From: Planctomycetota bacterium
Lineage (GTDB): Bacteria > Planctomycetota > Planctomycetia > Planctomycetales > Planctomycetaceae
Assembly: GCA_024278285.1 (NCBI GenBank)
Contig: JAJRTM010000956.1
Coordinates: 1-6,237, forward strand
Direction of reading: 5' to 3'
DNA: 6,237 nt
In this document: in pieces, positions 1-6,237 of the stretch
How the letters are laid out: every line of letters begins with the position of its first letter
Numbering within the stretch: the stretch's first letter is position 1
Position numbers and translations under genes: made by a program
The notes under the pieces: generated by a model
Seen by the model: only the letters and a program-made list of their open reading frames with translations
The model's database searches: none
What the model was told of the DNA's origin: nothing

Positions 1-45
1 ACGAAAACCGATGCACCCGAGGTCGAAAGAGTAGAAACTTCCCGC

Positions 46-88
46 AATAATAACAGGGCAAACAGCTTTATCAGCAAGCCCTGTATTA
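46..88. terminator. Long-stem hairpin, possible terminator of an upstream gene
   Basis: ACAGGGC (53-59) is the exact reverse complement of GCCCTGT (78-84), with an 18-base loop. Allowing one bulged A and one mismatch, the AT-rich flanks (AATAAT at 46-51, ATTACT at 85-90) extend the stem. Inside the loop GCT and AGC can add a short inner stem. There is no T-run after it, so it is not a textbook Rho-independent terminator. It could be the transcript end of a gene to the left of the window, or another palindromic intergenic element. Confidence 0.35.
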
Positions 89-98
89 CTAACGGTAA

Positions 99-180
99 AA
101 GTTTGCGAACGGTGCGCAAATTATAGAAAAATATCAGTTTGGTTACGGCTATCAGAATGAACCAGTCGTGCTGGGCTACT
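99..180. repeat. Degenerate tandem repeat, copy A
   Basis: First of two related units. It shares with copy B the blocks AAGTTT-CGAACGGTGCGCA at its start, TTTGGTTACGG in the middle and CGTGCTGGG near its end, in the same order and at nearly the same spacing (offset 90 bases at the start, 88 at the end). Within this copy TTTGCG and CGCAAA can pair around a 7-base loop. On the reverse strand the unit begins GTAGC and then CCAG-CACGA-CTGG, a short hairpin next to a GTAG foot, which is reminiscent of REP elements. That resemblance is only suggestive. Confidence 0.7.
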
Positions 181-188
181 CATTTTAG

Positions 189-268
189 AAGTTTACGAAC
201 GGTGCGCATCTTTCTAAAAAAAGTTTTTGGTTACGGAGGTCAGAACAGATCAGCCGTGCTGGGTTATC
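189..268. repeat. Degenerate tandem repeat, copy B
   Basis: Second copy of the unit seen at 99-180, separated from it by 8 bases and ending about 80 bases before the hscC start codon. The conserved blocks are AAGTTTACGAACGGTGCGCA, TTTGGTTACGG and CGTGCTGGG. The stretches between them are divergent, and the unit is about two bases shorter than copy A. The pairing potential of the first block is weaker here than in copy A, and the GTAG-like foot is altered. It could be an old duplicated intergenic element or a repeated regulator-binding region for the chaperone genes. Confidence 0.7.
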
Positions 269-349
269 AATGAACTTTCATCTGGTTGAGATTGTCTTAC
301 CTTTTACTGCTCAAGATGACTTTTGTATTGGTTGATTGGATATTTCAAT

Positions 350-2089
350 ATGATTCTTGGTATCGATCTGGGAACAACGAATTCCCTTTGTGCTGTTTTT
401 CAGGATGGGAAACCGGTTTTAATTCCGAATGCACATGGTGAGATTTTAACGCCTTCGGTTGTGGGATTTCTTGATGATGGTCAGGTCATTGTCGGTGCCG
501 CTGCGAAAGAATTGCGAGTAACGAAACCAGCACAGACTGCTTCTCGATTCAAGCGTTTGATGGGGACCGAGCAGAAAATTCAAATCGGCTCAAAACATTT
601 TACCGCCCCTGAACTTTCCAGCCTGGTATTGAAATCACTCAAAGCAGATGCGGAAGCATTTCTGAAAGAAGCGGTTGTTGATGTTGTTATTTCGGTCCCT
701 GCTTACTTCAACGATTACCAACGGCGGGCAACAAAGTTTGCGGGCGAATTGGCGGAACTGAATGTCCTTCGCATCATTAACGAACCGACCGCAGCGGCAC
801 TCACTTACGGTTTCCATGACCGAAATGCAGATAAATCGCTTCTCGTAATCGATCTGGGGGGCGGCACATTCGATGTCACCGTCATGGAAATTTTTGAGGG
901 GAACCTTGAAATTATTTCCACTGCAGGAGAATCGATCCTGGGCGGCGAAGATTTCACGGACCGTATTGTTTCGAGCATTCTCAAAAAACGGAAGATCAAT
1001 TTCGAAGCAGCCGAACTTAAATATCCATTGATGATTGCCCGATTGTCGCACGAATGCGAACAAGCCAAGCAGCTATTATCGCAACAGGAAGAAGCAACAA
1101 TCCGCATTCCCCAGCAGGATGGAACGTTTTCGCAGTCTCCCGAAGAAGTCACATTAACGCGGGAAAGTTTCAAACAGGAAACGCAACACCTGCTGGATCG
1201 CATCTCTCGACCGGTTTTGAAAACATTACGAGATGCGCGTAAGGGAATTGAAGATGTTGGCGATGTCATTTTTGTCGGCGGGGCAACGCGTATGTTTCTA
1301 ATGGAGGAATTTGTCATTGATAAACTGAAGCAGACGCCGTTGTGCGAGATCAACCCGGATGAAGTTGTCGCGCTGGGGGCAGCGGTGCAGGCTGCACTCA
1401 TTGCGGATGATCGCGCGGTCGATGATATGGTTATGACGGACGTCTGCCCTTTCACACTCGGCGTCGAAGTTTCGCAGGAATTCGGTTCCCGCATCGCTAC
1501 CGGGTACTTCATGCCGATCATTCATCGCAATACAACGATTCCTGTATCCAAAGAAGATTCGGTGTCAACAATTCACGATCATCAAACAGAAATGAGCATT
1601 TGCGTTTATCAGGGTGAGCATCGCAAGGTGGAAGGGAATTTGTTTCTGGGCGAGTTAAAAGTTCGCGGCATTCCAAGTGGACCGAAGGGGAAAGTCGTTC
1701 TGATCCGTTTCACTTACGATATGAACGGCATTCTCGAAGTGGAAGCGATTGTTGATGAGACCGGCAAAAAAGCATCGGTTGTGCTGGCGAATAATGCCCA
1801 GGGACTCGACGAACGGGAAATGAGACAAGCCGTCAAAAAATTGCAGAAGCTGAAATACTACCCGCGTGATGATAGTCGAAACCGCAGATTACTGTTGTTC
1901 TGTGAAAAACTGGTCGGTGAAGTCAGCCCGCATCAACGCGAAGGGTTGGAGATGGCTATCAATCAGTATGAAGATGCGATGGCGAGCAACGAGCGGGAAT
2001 ATTTTGAATCAGCCAGAGAAAACCTGCTGATCGTGCTGAGCGAACTGGGAGCCAACTATCACGAAATGGACGAGAACGAATCTGAATAA
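350..2089 (+). CDS. hscC: HscC-type Hsp70 chaperone ATPase
   Basis: Cytoplasmic ATP-driven chaperone of the Hsp70 family, 579 residues from the ATG at 350, close to E. coli HscC and shorter than DnaK. The nucleotide-binding domain spans about residues 1-357. It begins MILGIDLGTTNS (phosphate loop 1), then has VISVPAYF (113-120), NEPTAAA (144-150), DLGGGTFD (168-175, phosphate 2) and VGGATR (309-314, adenosine), all intact, so the ATPase should work. A linker around 359-365 leads to a beta substrate-binding domain (from DVCPFTLGVE) and a helical lid of about 100 residues without a DnaK-like EEVKD tail. The open frame extends upstream to TTG codons at 323 and 332, but ATG 350 places the start right at the conserved IDLGTT motif, so I chose it. 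Only a weak TGGA lies 10 bases upstream. First gene of a likely three-gene cluster. Hsp70 identity is sure; the HscC subtype rests on length, motif wording and the membrane J-like neighbour. Confidence 0.9.
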   Translation: MILGIDLGTTNSLCAVFQDGKPVLIPNAHGEILTPSVVGFLDDGQVIVGAAAKELRVTKPAQTASRFKRLMGTEQKIQIGSKHFTAPELSSLVLKSLKADAEAFLKEAVVDVVISVPAYFNDYQRRATKFAGELAELNVLRIINEPTAAALTYGFHDRNADKSLLVIDLGGGTFDVTVMEIFEGNLEIISTAGESILGGEDFTDRIVSSILKKRKINFEAAELKYPLMIARLSHECEQAKQLLSQQEEATIRIPQQDGTFSQSPEEVTLTRESFKQETQHLLDRISRPVLKTLRDARKGIEDVGDVIFVGGATRMFLMEEFVIDKLKQTPLCEINPDEVVALGAAVQAALIADDRAVDDMVMTDVCPFTLGVEVSQEFGSRIATGYFMPIIHRNTTIPVSKEDSVSTIHDHQTEMSICVYQGEHRKVEGNLFLGELKVRGIPSGPKGKVVLIRFTYDMNGILEVEAIVDETGKKASVVLANNAQGLDEREMRQAVKKLQKLKYYPRDDSRNRRLLLFCEKLVGEVSPHQREGLEMAINQYEDAMASNEREYFESARENLLIVLSELGANYHEMDENESE

Positions 2090-2091
2090 TT

Positions 2092-2859
2092 TTGAATAAA
2101 GGTGATTATCTCAAACAGGTTTTCTCGCTCGATTTATCGTACGAAACCGAGAAAATGATTGCCGCCCGCCGCGATTTTCTTGCGGGTAACGCTCAAGGTA
2201 CGTTCAATTATACCCTCTCCCGCCGGCAGGAATTGTACTGGCAGTTACAGGAATTTCGTTACGAATTCTGGACTCTTTCTGCCAAAGAACGCGAAAGTAA
2301 AATCGATGAATTATCGAAACAGGCACCGCCAGAATTCAAAATCAGCCTGGAGCATTTACAACAGGTTTCCGCTTTGGATGAAGAGATAAAAAAACTGGAA
2401 AAAGATCTCGATTTCGATCCCCTGTTTGTCGAGCGATTCAAAAACCGTCTTTTATGGAGCGATAACGCAGTCCCCAGCGAATTGGAATTACGAACGGCGA
2501 TACCAACCCAAAGATACATCGAGTTCACACGAATTCAGGAATCGGTCTCGGCTCTGCGAGAAAAGTATCCACAACTCACTCACTTCGTCCCGCAGTGGCT
2601 CGCAATGATTGAAACTTCGGAGGTAACACTTGTTGAGGAAACACCTGCGCGAGTAGAGTCTGTTGTGCAACAGCAAGGGCAACCATCTGGCTACACCGAT
2701 CCGTCTGAGCAAGCCTTGGAGGAACTGGTCAGAACACAAATAGAAACGAATAGGCAACCAGACATTTCCACAGAAGATGGTGAGGGATGTTGGGTAAATA
2801 TTGCGCAAATTATTATCCTACTTTTCTTTTTAATAAGATGGATTTACTTTCTTTCCTAA
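2092..2859 (+). CDS. Tail-anchored helical protein of unknown function, in chaperone operon
   Basis: I do not recognise the family. The protein of 255 residues is rich in predicted helix and charged residues: a helical N-terminal half with a Glu/Lys heptad-like stretch near residues 90-110 (SALDEEIKKLEKDLDF), a globular-looking middle ending near PQWLAMIE, a low-complexity Gln/Glu/Thr linker, then one hydrophobic segment (about 235-254, AQIIILLFFLIRWIYFL) at the extreme C-terminus. That is the layout of a tail-anchored protein whose bulk faces the cytoplasm. There is no signal peptide and no J domain. The start is uncertain: TTG 2092 lies two bases after the hscC stop and has no Shine-Dalgarno sequence, implying translational coupling. 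The alternative is ATG 2155, giving 234 residues, with a weak GAG upstream. Its position between hscC and a J-like membrane gene suggests a partner or substrate adaptor of the chaperone (inference). Confidence 0.8.
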   Translation: MNKGDYLKQVFSLDLSYETEKMIAARRDFLAGNAQGTFNYTLSRRQELYWQLQEFRYEFWTLSAKERESKIDELSKQAPPEFKISLEHLQQVSALDEEIKKLEKDLDFDPLFVERFKNRLLWSDNAVPSELELRTAIPTQRYIEFTRIQESVSALREKYPQLTHFVPQWLAMIETSEVTLVEETPARVESVVQQQGQPSGYTDPSEQALEELVRTQIETNRQPDISTEDGEGCWVNIAQIIILLFFLIRWIYFLS

Positions 2860-2885
2860 CCCGGATAAACCGGAACCAAACAGGC

Positions 2886-2955
2886 TGTAGCTACACTCGC
2901 CAGAGTGTGGACGAATTACTAACCCGATTTCCACCGTCTGGCGACGGTAGCTACA
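2886..2955. repeat. Inverted pair of REP-like hairpins (BIME-like element)
   Basis: Two 26-base arms (2886-2911 and 2930-2955) in opposite orientation around an 18-base spacer. Each arm, read from its foot, is TGTAG, then CT, a 6-bp perfect stem, the loop GCCA, the returning stem, and GGA. Arm 1 uses ACACTC/GAGTGT; arm 2, on the reverse strand, uses ACCGTC/GACGGT. Where stem bases differ between arms, both sides change together so pairing is kept. The outer CT/GG adds a C-G pair and a T-G wobble in both arms. A GTAG tetranucleotide at the foot of an imperfect hairpin is the hallmark of REP elements moved by REP-associated tyrosine transposases (RAYT). It sits between two genes of the chaperone cluster, where it may affect transcript stability or termination. 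Confidence 0.8.
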
Positions 2956-3022
2956 AAATATTCTGCCACTTTTGCGCAGCATTTCATTGATAAGATACTA
3001 AGGACGTAATTTATTAAATACC

Positions 3023-4825
3023 ATGCCCGAAACTCCGAATTGGAATTTGCTCCCTGGGAACCCGTTGAAGTTTTTTCAGCTTCAACGCGGTTGCGATCAG
3101 CGTGCGCTCAAGCGTGCTTATGGGAAATTGATCCGCCAATTCAAACCGGAGCGGTTTCCGGAAGAGTTCAAAAAAATCCGAGCCGCTTATGAACAGCTCC
3201 AACAGGAAATTGAATACGGCTATTGGGAAGACGAACAGGAAACAACGCCCGATGATGAGATTGCCATTGATGCAAAATCAGAGTCTGGCAGCGACGAGAA
3301 CTCTGTAGAAAACAACGACGAACCGATTATCATTCAAGGGCCAGTTTCGGCACCGATGAATGTTTCCGTTGAATCGTCCTGGAAAACGCGGCTCGAAAAA
3401 GAACAACCGGAAGATCTGTATGCGGAACTGGAAGCAAAAACACCGAAACAGCCGGACGATTTTCTAAAGCTGGCCATTCTGTCCGATGTCGTTATCGATC
3501 AACCTGAACCGGGCGAACCGCCCCAGTTTGAAACATGGTTACTGCGCGGGATCGAGCAGGCAACGGAACCTCATATTCTCATTCAGGCACTCTCAAATTA
3601 CTTTGAGCAACTGCCAGAAGATCGATTCATAGACGAATCGCATCTGGCTCAATATTTACTTCAACTAGCAGAAATTATTACCACACATCGTTTTTTCCGG
3701 GTGACGTTACCTCTCTGGTTCGAACTGCTGCGAGAAGCCTCTTTCGAAACTTTTCAGGAAACACTCGATCGCTGTGAAGTAATTCTGTTTGATCCAAATG
3801 AACAGGAAAAACTTATTTTCTACGTTCAGATGTTGAATGCGATGCAATGGAAAATTGATGAAGCCCGCAGGATCGCATACAGCCACGGTTTGTATCAACC
3901 GGAATTCGACGAGCTCACCGACTGGCTGGAGATGAAAAAAGAATATCTGGAATCGCATTACGAACTGCTGCCGTTTTATAGTCTCGACAACATTTTTGAT
4001 GAAGCCGATTTAATCCGGCTGTATCACAACAGTCTGGGAAGATTTCTGAATCAGGATCATACGATTCTGCGAAGACGTTTTCATGAGATGCTGCGCGATT
4101 ACATCCTCAATACCCCGGAAATCGCTCAGGAGAAATTGATCCAGTTCCAGCTCTCTGTCCTACAGGATGATTCAGAAATTCTGGATTGTTTTTCATCCAC
4201 GCTTGACGAAAAAAACTTCCTCAACCTCTGGACCTGGATGGTCAACGACTGCCCCGCAATGCACACCGAAGCAGAAACAGAACCGGAAAAGATGAAAGCG
4301 AACGCAATACAGCTATTGAGGCAGTGCTATCGTGTTGAAATCCCTGAAGAAGCTAATCAACAATCGGTATCGTTGCCAAAAATACGACGAACACTGAGAA
4401 AGTTGATTACTCCTGTAACTTTTCTCGTCCCTTTAATCGGGGGCTTCAGCTACCTCTGGGTAACTTATGTCCCTTATGAAACAGAAATTGAACGAAGTGA
4501 ATTCTTCTTCAAATTTTACTTTATATTGGCAGTTTCAATTGTCTGTGCGATGATGGGATATTTGATCCAGGAGCCAATAACCGATTCAGAAGAACCCGAT
4601 GGGAAAAAGAAACATAGTGATCAACGACATCTGTATCAACAACTTTTACAACCGTTATGGATCAATTTCCTGGCAAATAATCACTGGCAGTATGAATCCG
4701 TTATGCAAATCGTCAAGATGGAAGCGAAAAACTGGCCCTACAAGAATATAACGATCTTACTAAATTATGCGGTGAGAGACACCGGGGCCTTAATCGTTGC
4801 GCTCGCGCGGCGATCACTTCCGTAA
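3023..4825 (+). CDS. Membrane-bound J-like protein with degenerate HPD motif (DjlB/DjlC-like)
   Basis: 600 residues. The N-terminus (about 14-65) aligns by eye with a J domain: PLKFFQL, helix II ALKRAYGKLIRQF, then KPE (41-43) where canonical J proteins have HPD, and helix III EEFKKIRAAYEQL. An acidic, disordered-looking linker follows (about 69-115). Residues about 120-450 are mostly helical and Leu/Glu rich, possibly solenoid-like repeats. Two hydrophobic segments (about 464-484 and 494-515) form a likely membrane hairpin, followed by an 85-residue soluble tail. The expected role is to recruit or regulate the HscC-type Hsp70 at a membrane, as DjlB/DjlC do for HscC in E. coli (family knowledge), but losing HPD argues against ordinary ATPase stimulation. 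ATG 3023 is the only sensible start after an in-frame TAA at 2999. The nearest AAGGAC is about 17 bases upstream, too far to be typical, so initiation may be weak. J-like fold confidence is high; the partner is inferred from neighbourhood. Confidence 0.85.
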   Translation: MPETPNWNLLPGNPLKFFQLQRGCDQRALKRAYGKLIRQFKPERFPEEFKKIRAAYEQLQQEIEYGYWEDEQETTPDDEIAIDAKSESGSDENSVENNDEPIIIQGPVSAPMNVSVESSWKTRLEKEQPEDLYAELEAKTPKQPDDFLKLAILSDVVIDQPEPGEPPQFETWLLRGIEQATEPHILIQALSNYFEQLPEDRFIDESHLAQYLLQLAEIITTHRFFRVTLPLWFELLREASFETFQETLDRCEVILFDPNEQEKLIFYVQMLNAMQWKIDEARRIAYSHGLYQPEFDELTDWLEMKKEYLESHYELLPFYSLDNIFDEADLIRLYHNSLGRFLNQDHTILRRRFHEMLRDYILNTPEIAQEKLIQFQLSVLQDDSEILDCFSSTLDEKNFLNLWTWMVNDCPAMHTEAETEPEKMKANAIQLLRQCYRVEIPEEANQQSVSLPKIRRTLRKLITPVTFLVPLIGGFSYLWVTYVPYETEIERSEFFFKFYFILAVSIVCAMMGYLIQEPITDSEEPDGKKKHSDQRHLYQQLLQPLWINFLANNHWQYESVMQIVKMEAKNWPYKNITILLNYAVRDTGALIVALARRSLP

Positions 4826-4855
4826 GAAGTGGAAACGCAACAGGCCTTCTGTTGC
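4815..4855 (+). terminator. Two consecutive hairpins at the end of the J-like gene, candidate terminator
   Basis: CACTTC (4815-4820) pairs with GAAGTG (4826-4831) around a 5-base loop that contains the TAA stop codon. Just after it, GCAACAG (4837-4843) pairs perfectly with CTGTTGC (4849-4855) around GCCTT. No T-run follows the second stem directly, only an AT-rich stretch (4865-4874), so it is an imperfect Rho-independent terminator. Its place between the chaperone genes and an unrelated secreted-protein gene supports a transcript-end role. Confidence 0.5.
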
Positions 4856-4915
4856 ATGCTAAGCAATATATTTAGAAATCTTTCCCGATACATAACAATG
4901 AGTAAAACGCCTTTC

Positions 4916-4923
4916 AAAGGAGG
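4916..4923 (+). promoter_or_regulatory. Strong Shine-Dalgarno site of the secreted protein gene
   Basis: AAAGGAGG, 6 bases before the ATG at 4930. It is a near-perfect anti-16S match and fixes the start codon. It contrasts with the three chaperone-cluster genes, none of which has a good ribosome binding site at a normal distance. Confidence 0.9.
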
Positions 4924-4929
4924 ACAGCC

Positions 4930-6237
4930 ATGTATTCCTCAAATGATTCCCCCAAACTTAACCTGCTCCCAACAAAATGGTCTTGGATAAAATTTTCATT
5001 CCTGCTTTTTGTTGTTTGTTTCTCGGTGGTTGCTCATGCTGCTGAGCCGATTGTTGTTTCGAATCGTATTCGCCCAAGTGAAACAAATCCTTTCTACTGG
5101 CAGTATCAGGGGGAAAAGGTATTGCTGTTGGGGGGATCGGTTGATGACAATTTATTTCAGTTGCCCGAATTGAAAAAGCATCTTGATCAGATACAAACCG
5201 TGGGTGGAAATTATATTCGTAACACAATGAGTGATCGACACGATAAAGGTTTTGAAGTTTATCCTTTTCATCAACTGAAAAATGGGAAATACGATCTCGA
5301 TCAATGGAACCCGGAGTATTGGACCCGTTTTGAGAACATGCTGAAATGGACCGGCGAGCGAGAAATTATCGTTCAGATCGAAGTTTGGGATCGGTTTGAT
5401 TACTCGACCAATAAATGGCCGCCTCATCCGTATAATCCGGTCAATAACGTGAACTACACGAAGCAGCAATCGGGGCTGGCAGAAAAATATCCGCGACATC
5501 CCGGAGCCAATCAGCAGCCGTTTTTCTTCACGACACCAAAACAGAAAAACAATAAAATCGTTTTGAAGTATCAGCAGAAATTCGTGGAGAAAATGCTTTC
5601 GTATTCATTGAAATACGGACACGTTTTATACTGCATCGATAACGAAACCAATGGCGAAGAAGCCTGGAGCACTTATTGGGCAGAATTTATTCGCCAGCGT
5701 TCAAATAAAACGAATCAACCGGTTTGTATTACCGAAATGTGGGACGACTGGAACCTCAGCGGACCGCATCACCGTCGCACAATTGATCATCCCGAGCGTT
5801 ACGATTTTATCGATGTTTCCCAGAATAATCACCAGAAACGTCAAAAACATTGGGACAATTTCCAGGCGTTGCGGAAGCGGTTAATGAATAAACCTCGCCC
5901 CATTAATACCGTGAAAACTTATGGCGCGGATGGTAATAAGTTTGGTCACTCCAGTCAGGATGGCATCGGCAGGTTCTGGCGTCACCTCATTGGCGGAGCC
6001 GCTTCTGCCCGGTTTCATCGTCCTGATGCAGGTTTGGGTTTCTCTCCCAAAGCTATTGCAGCGATCAAGGCGGCTCGCAAGTTGGAATCCGTGATCAAAT
6101 TGTGGGAGGTCGATCCAGCCAACCACTTGCTTTCTGATCGCGATTCCAACGAAGCCTATCTGGCGGCAAATCCAGGTAAAGCGTATGCCATTTACTTTCC
6201 GCAAGGAGGTTCGGTGAAGATCGATCTTTCTAAAGCA
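4930..6237 (+). CDS. Exported glycosidase-like protein (DUF4038/GH140-like), 3' end outside window
   Basis: An uninterrupted frame of 436 codons from ATG 4930 to the right edge with no stop, so the gene is partial. The N-terminus is a Sec signal peptide: Lys residues at 9, 16 and 21, a hydrophobic core ([13 protein letters not shown], 22-34), and a likely cut at AHA-A around 37-38. The mature part reads like a TIM-barrel hydrolase: [14 protein letters not shown] early, [33 protein letters not shown] (236-241) and ITEMWDDW (267-274). E239 and E269 are my candidates for the two catalytic acids (inference). From about residue 400 the sequence ([25 protein letters not shown]) resembles the start of the putative collagen-binding C-terminal domain often fused to such barrels. 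Likely exported to act on a plant or algal polysaccharide; the substrate is unknown. It has its own strong ribosome binding site and sits after candidate terminators, so it is probably a separate transcription unit. Confidence 0.8.
   Translation, partial: MYSSNDSPKLNLLPTKWSWIKFSFLLFVVCFSVVAHAAEPIVVSNRIRPSETNPFYWQYQGEKVLLLGGSVDDNLFQLPELKKHLDQIQTVGGNYIRNTMSDRHDKGFEVYPFHQLKNGKYDLDQWNPEYWTRFENMLKWTGEREIIVQIEVWDRFDYSTNKWPPHPYNPVNNVNYTKQQSGLAEKYPRHPGANQQPFFFTTPKQKNNKIVLKYQQKFVEKMLSYSLKYGHVLYCIDNETNGEEAWSTYWAEFIRQRSNKTNQPVCITEMWDDWNLSGPHHRRTIDHPERYDFIDVSQNNHQKRQKHWDNFQALRKRLMNKPRPINTVKTYGADGNKFGHSSQDGIGRFWRHLIGGAASARFHRPDAGLGFSPKAIAAIKAARKLESVIKLWEVDPANHLLSDRDSNEAYLAANPGKAYAIYFPQGGSVKIDLSKA

Larger units (their letters stand above)
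1..349. other. Non-coding leader region upstream of hscC
   Basis: No convincing gene lies here. One forward frame is open from the left edge to a TAG at 124-126, but it has no family signature and runs into repeated DNA, so I do not call it. The region holds a long-stem hairpin (46-88) and two degenerate tandem copies of a roughly 80-base unit (99-180, 189-268). The remaining 80 bases before the hscC start codon must hold any hscC promoter and 5' leader that is not inside the repeats. I looked for paired -35 and -10 boxes there and found only weak matches, so no promoter is annotated. Confidence 0.6.

Noticed and set aside
1..126. Open forward frame from the left edge to TAG at 124-126, possible C-terminus of an upstream gene
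   Set aside because: The translated residues show no family signature, and the last part lies in repeat copy A, which is non-coding in its second copy. A short open frame at an edge is expected by chance.
99..268. CRISPR array
   Set aside because: Only two units, about 80 bases long and imperfect, with an 8-base gap. This does not fit CRISPR repeats and spacers.
323..349. N-terminal extension of hscC from TTG 323 or TTG 332
   Set aside because: It would add residues before the universally N-terminal IDLGTT motif. ATG 350 fits the family start.
805..1521. Reverse-strand open frame of 238 codons inside hscC
   Set aside because: It is antisense to conserved Hsp70 coding sequence, its composition is Ser/Arg/Cys rich without domains, and the forward frame fully explains the conservation.
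2787..2990. Forward 67-codon frame across the end of gene two and the REP pair
   Set aside because: Cys-rich translation over a palindromic repeat, overlapping a better-supported gene in another frame.
2971..2999. Possible promoter TTTGCG / GATACT with a 17-base spacer before the J-like gene
   Set aside because: Only 3 of 6 and 4 of 6 matches to the sigma-70 consensus, which is expected by chance in AT-rich DNA.
4958..6204. Reverse-strand frames and a short forward frame within the secreted protein gene
   Set aside because: They are shadows of the 436-codon open frame that has a signal peptide and a perfect Shine-Dalgarno sequence.

Overview
The window looks like a stretch of a Planctomycetes-type chromosome. 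The evidence is indirect: an HscC-type Hsp70 gene next to a J-like protein of a kind I associate with planctomycetes, a secreted sugar-hydrolase-like protein of a type abundant in that phylum, moderate base composition, and REP-like intergenic palindromes. I cannot fix genus or species from the sequence alone.

Layout. Bases 1-349 are non-coding as far as I can see. They hold a long-stem hairpin (46-88) and two degenerate tandem copies of a roughly 80-base unit (99-180 and 189-268). Then come three genes on the + strand. The first (350-2089) is an HscC-like Hsp70 ATPase with intact nucleotide-binding motifs. The second (2092-2859), two bases later, is a 255-residue helical protein of unknown function ending in a single membrane anchor. 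The third (3023-4825) is a 600-residue J-like protein with two membrane segments near its C-terminus, whose HPD tripeptide is replaced by Lys-Pro-Glu. Genes two and three are separated by 163 bases that carry an inverted pair of REP-like hairpins with GTAG feet (2886-2955) showing compensatory base changes. Two small hairpins lie at the end of the third gene (4815-4855). A fourth gene (4930 to beyond the right edge) has a perfect Shine-Dalgarno sequence and encodes an exported protein resembling DUF4038/GH140-like glycosidases with the beginning of a collagenase-type C-terminal domain. It is probably unrelated to the chaperone genes.

How the genes may work together. In Escherichia coli, HscC (Hsc62) works with membrane-anchored J proteins of the DjlB/DjlC type encoded beside it. 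The first three genes look like a planctomycete counterpart: a soluble Hsp70 engine, a J-like membrane protein that could recruit it to a membrane, and an additional tail-anchored protein of unknown role. The KPE substitution and the tail-anchored middle gene are the parts that set this locus apart from the textbook DnaK/DnaJ system. No grpE-like gene or client gene is visible in the window.
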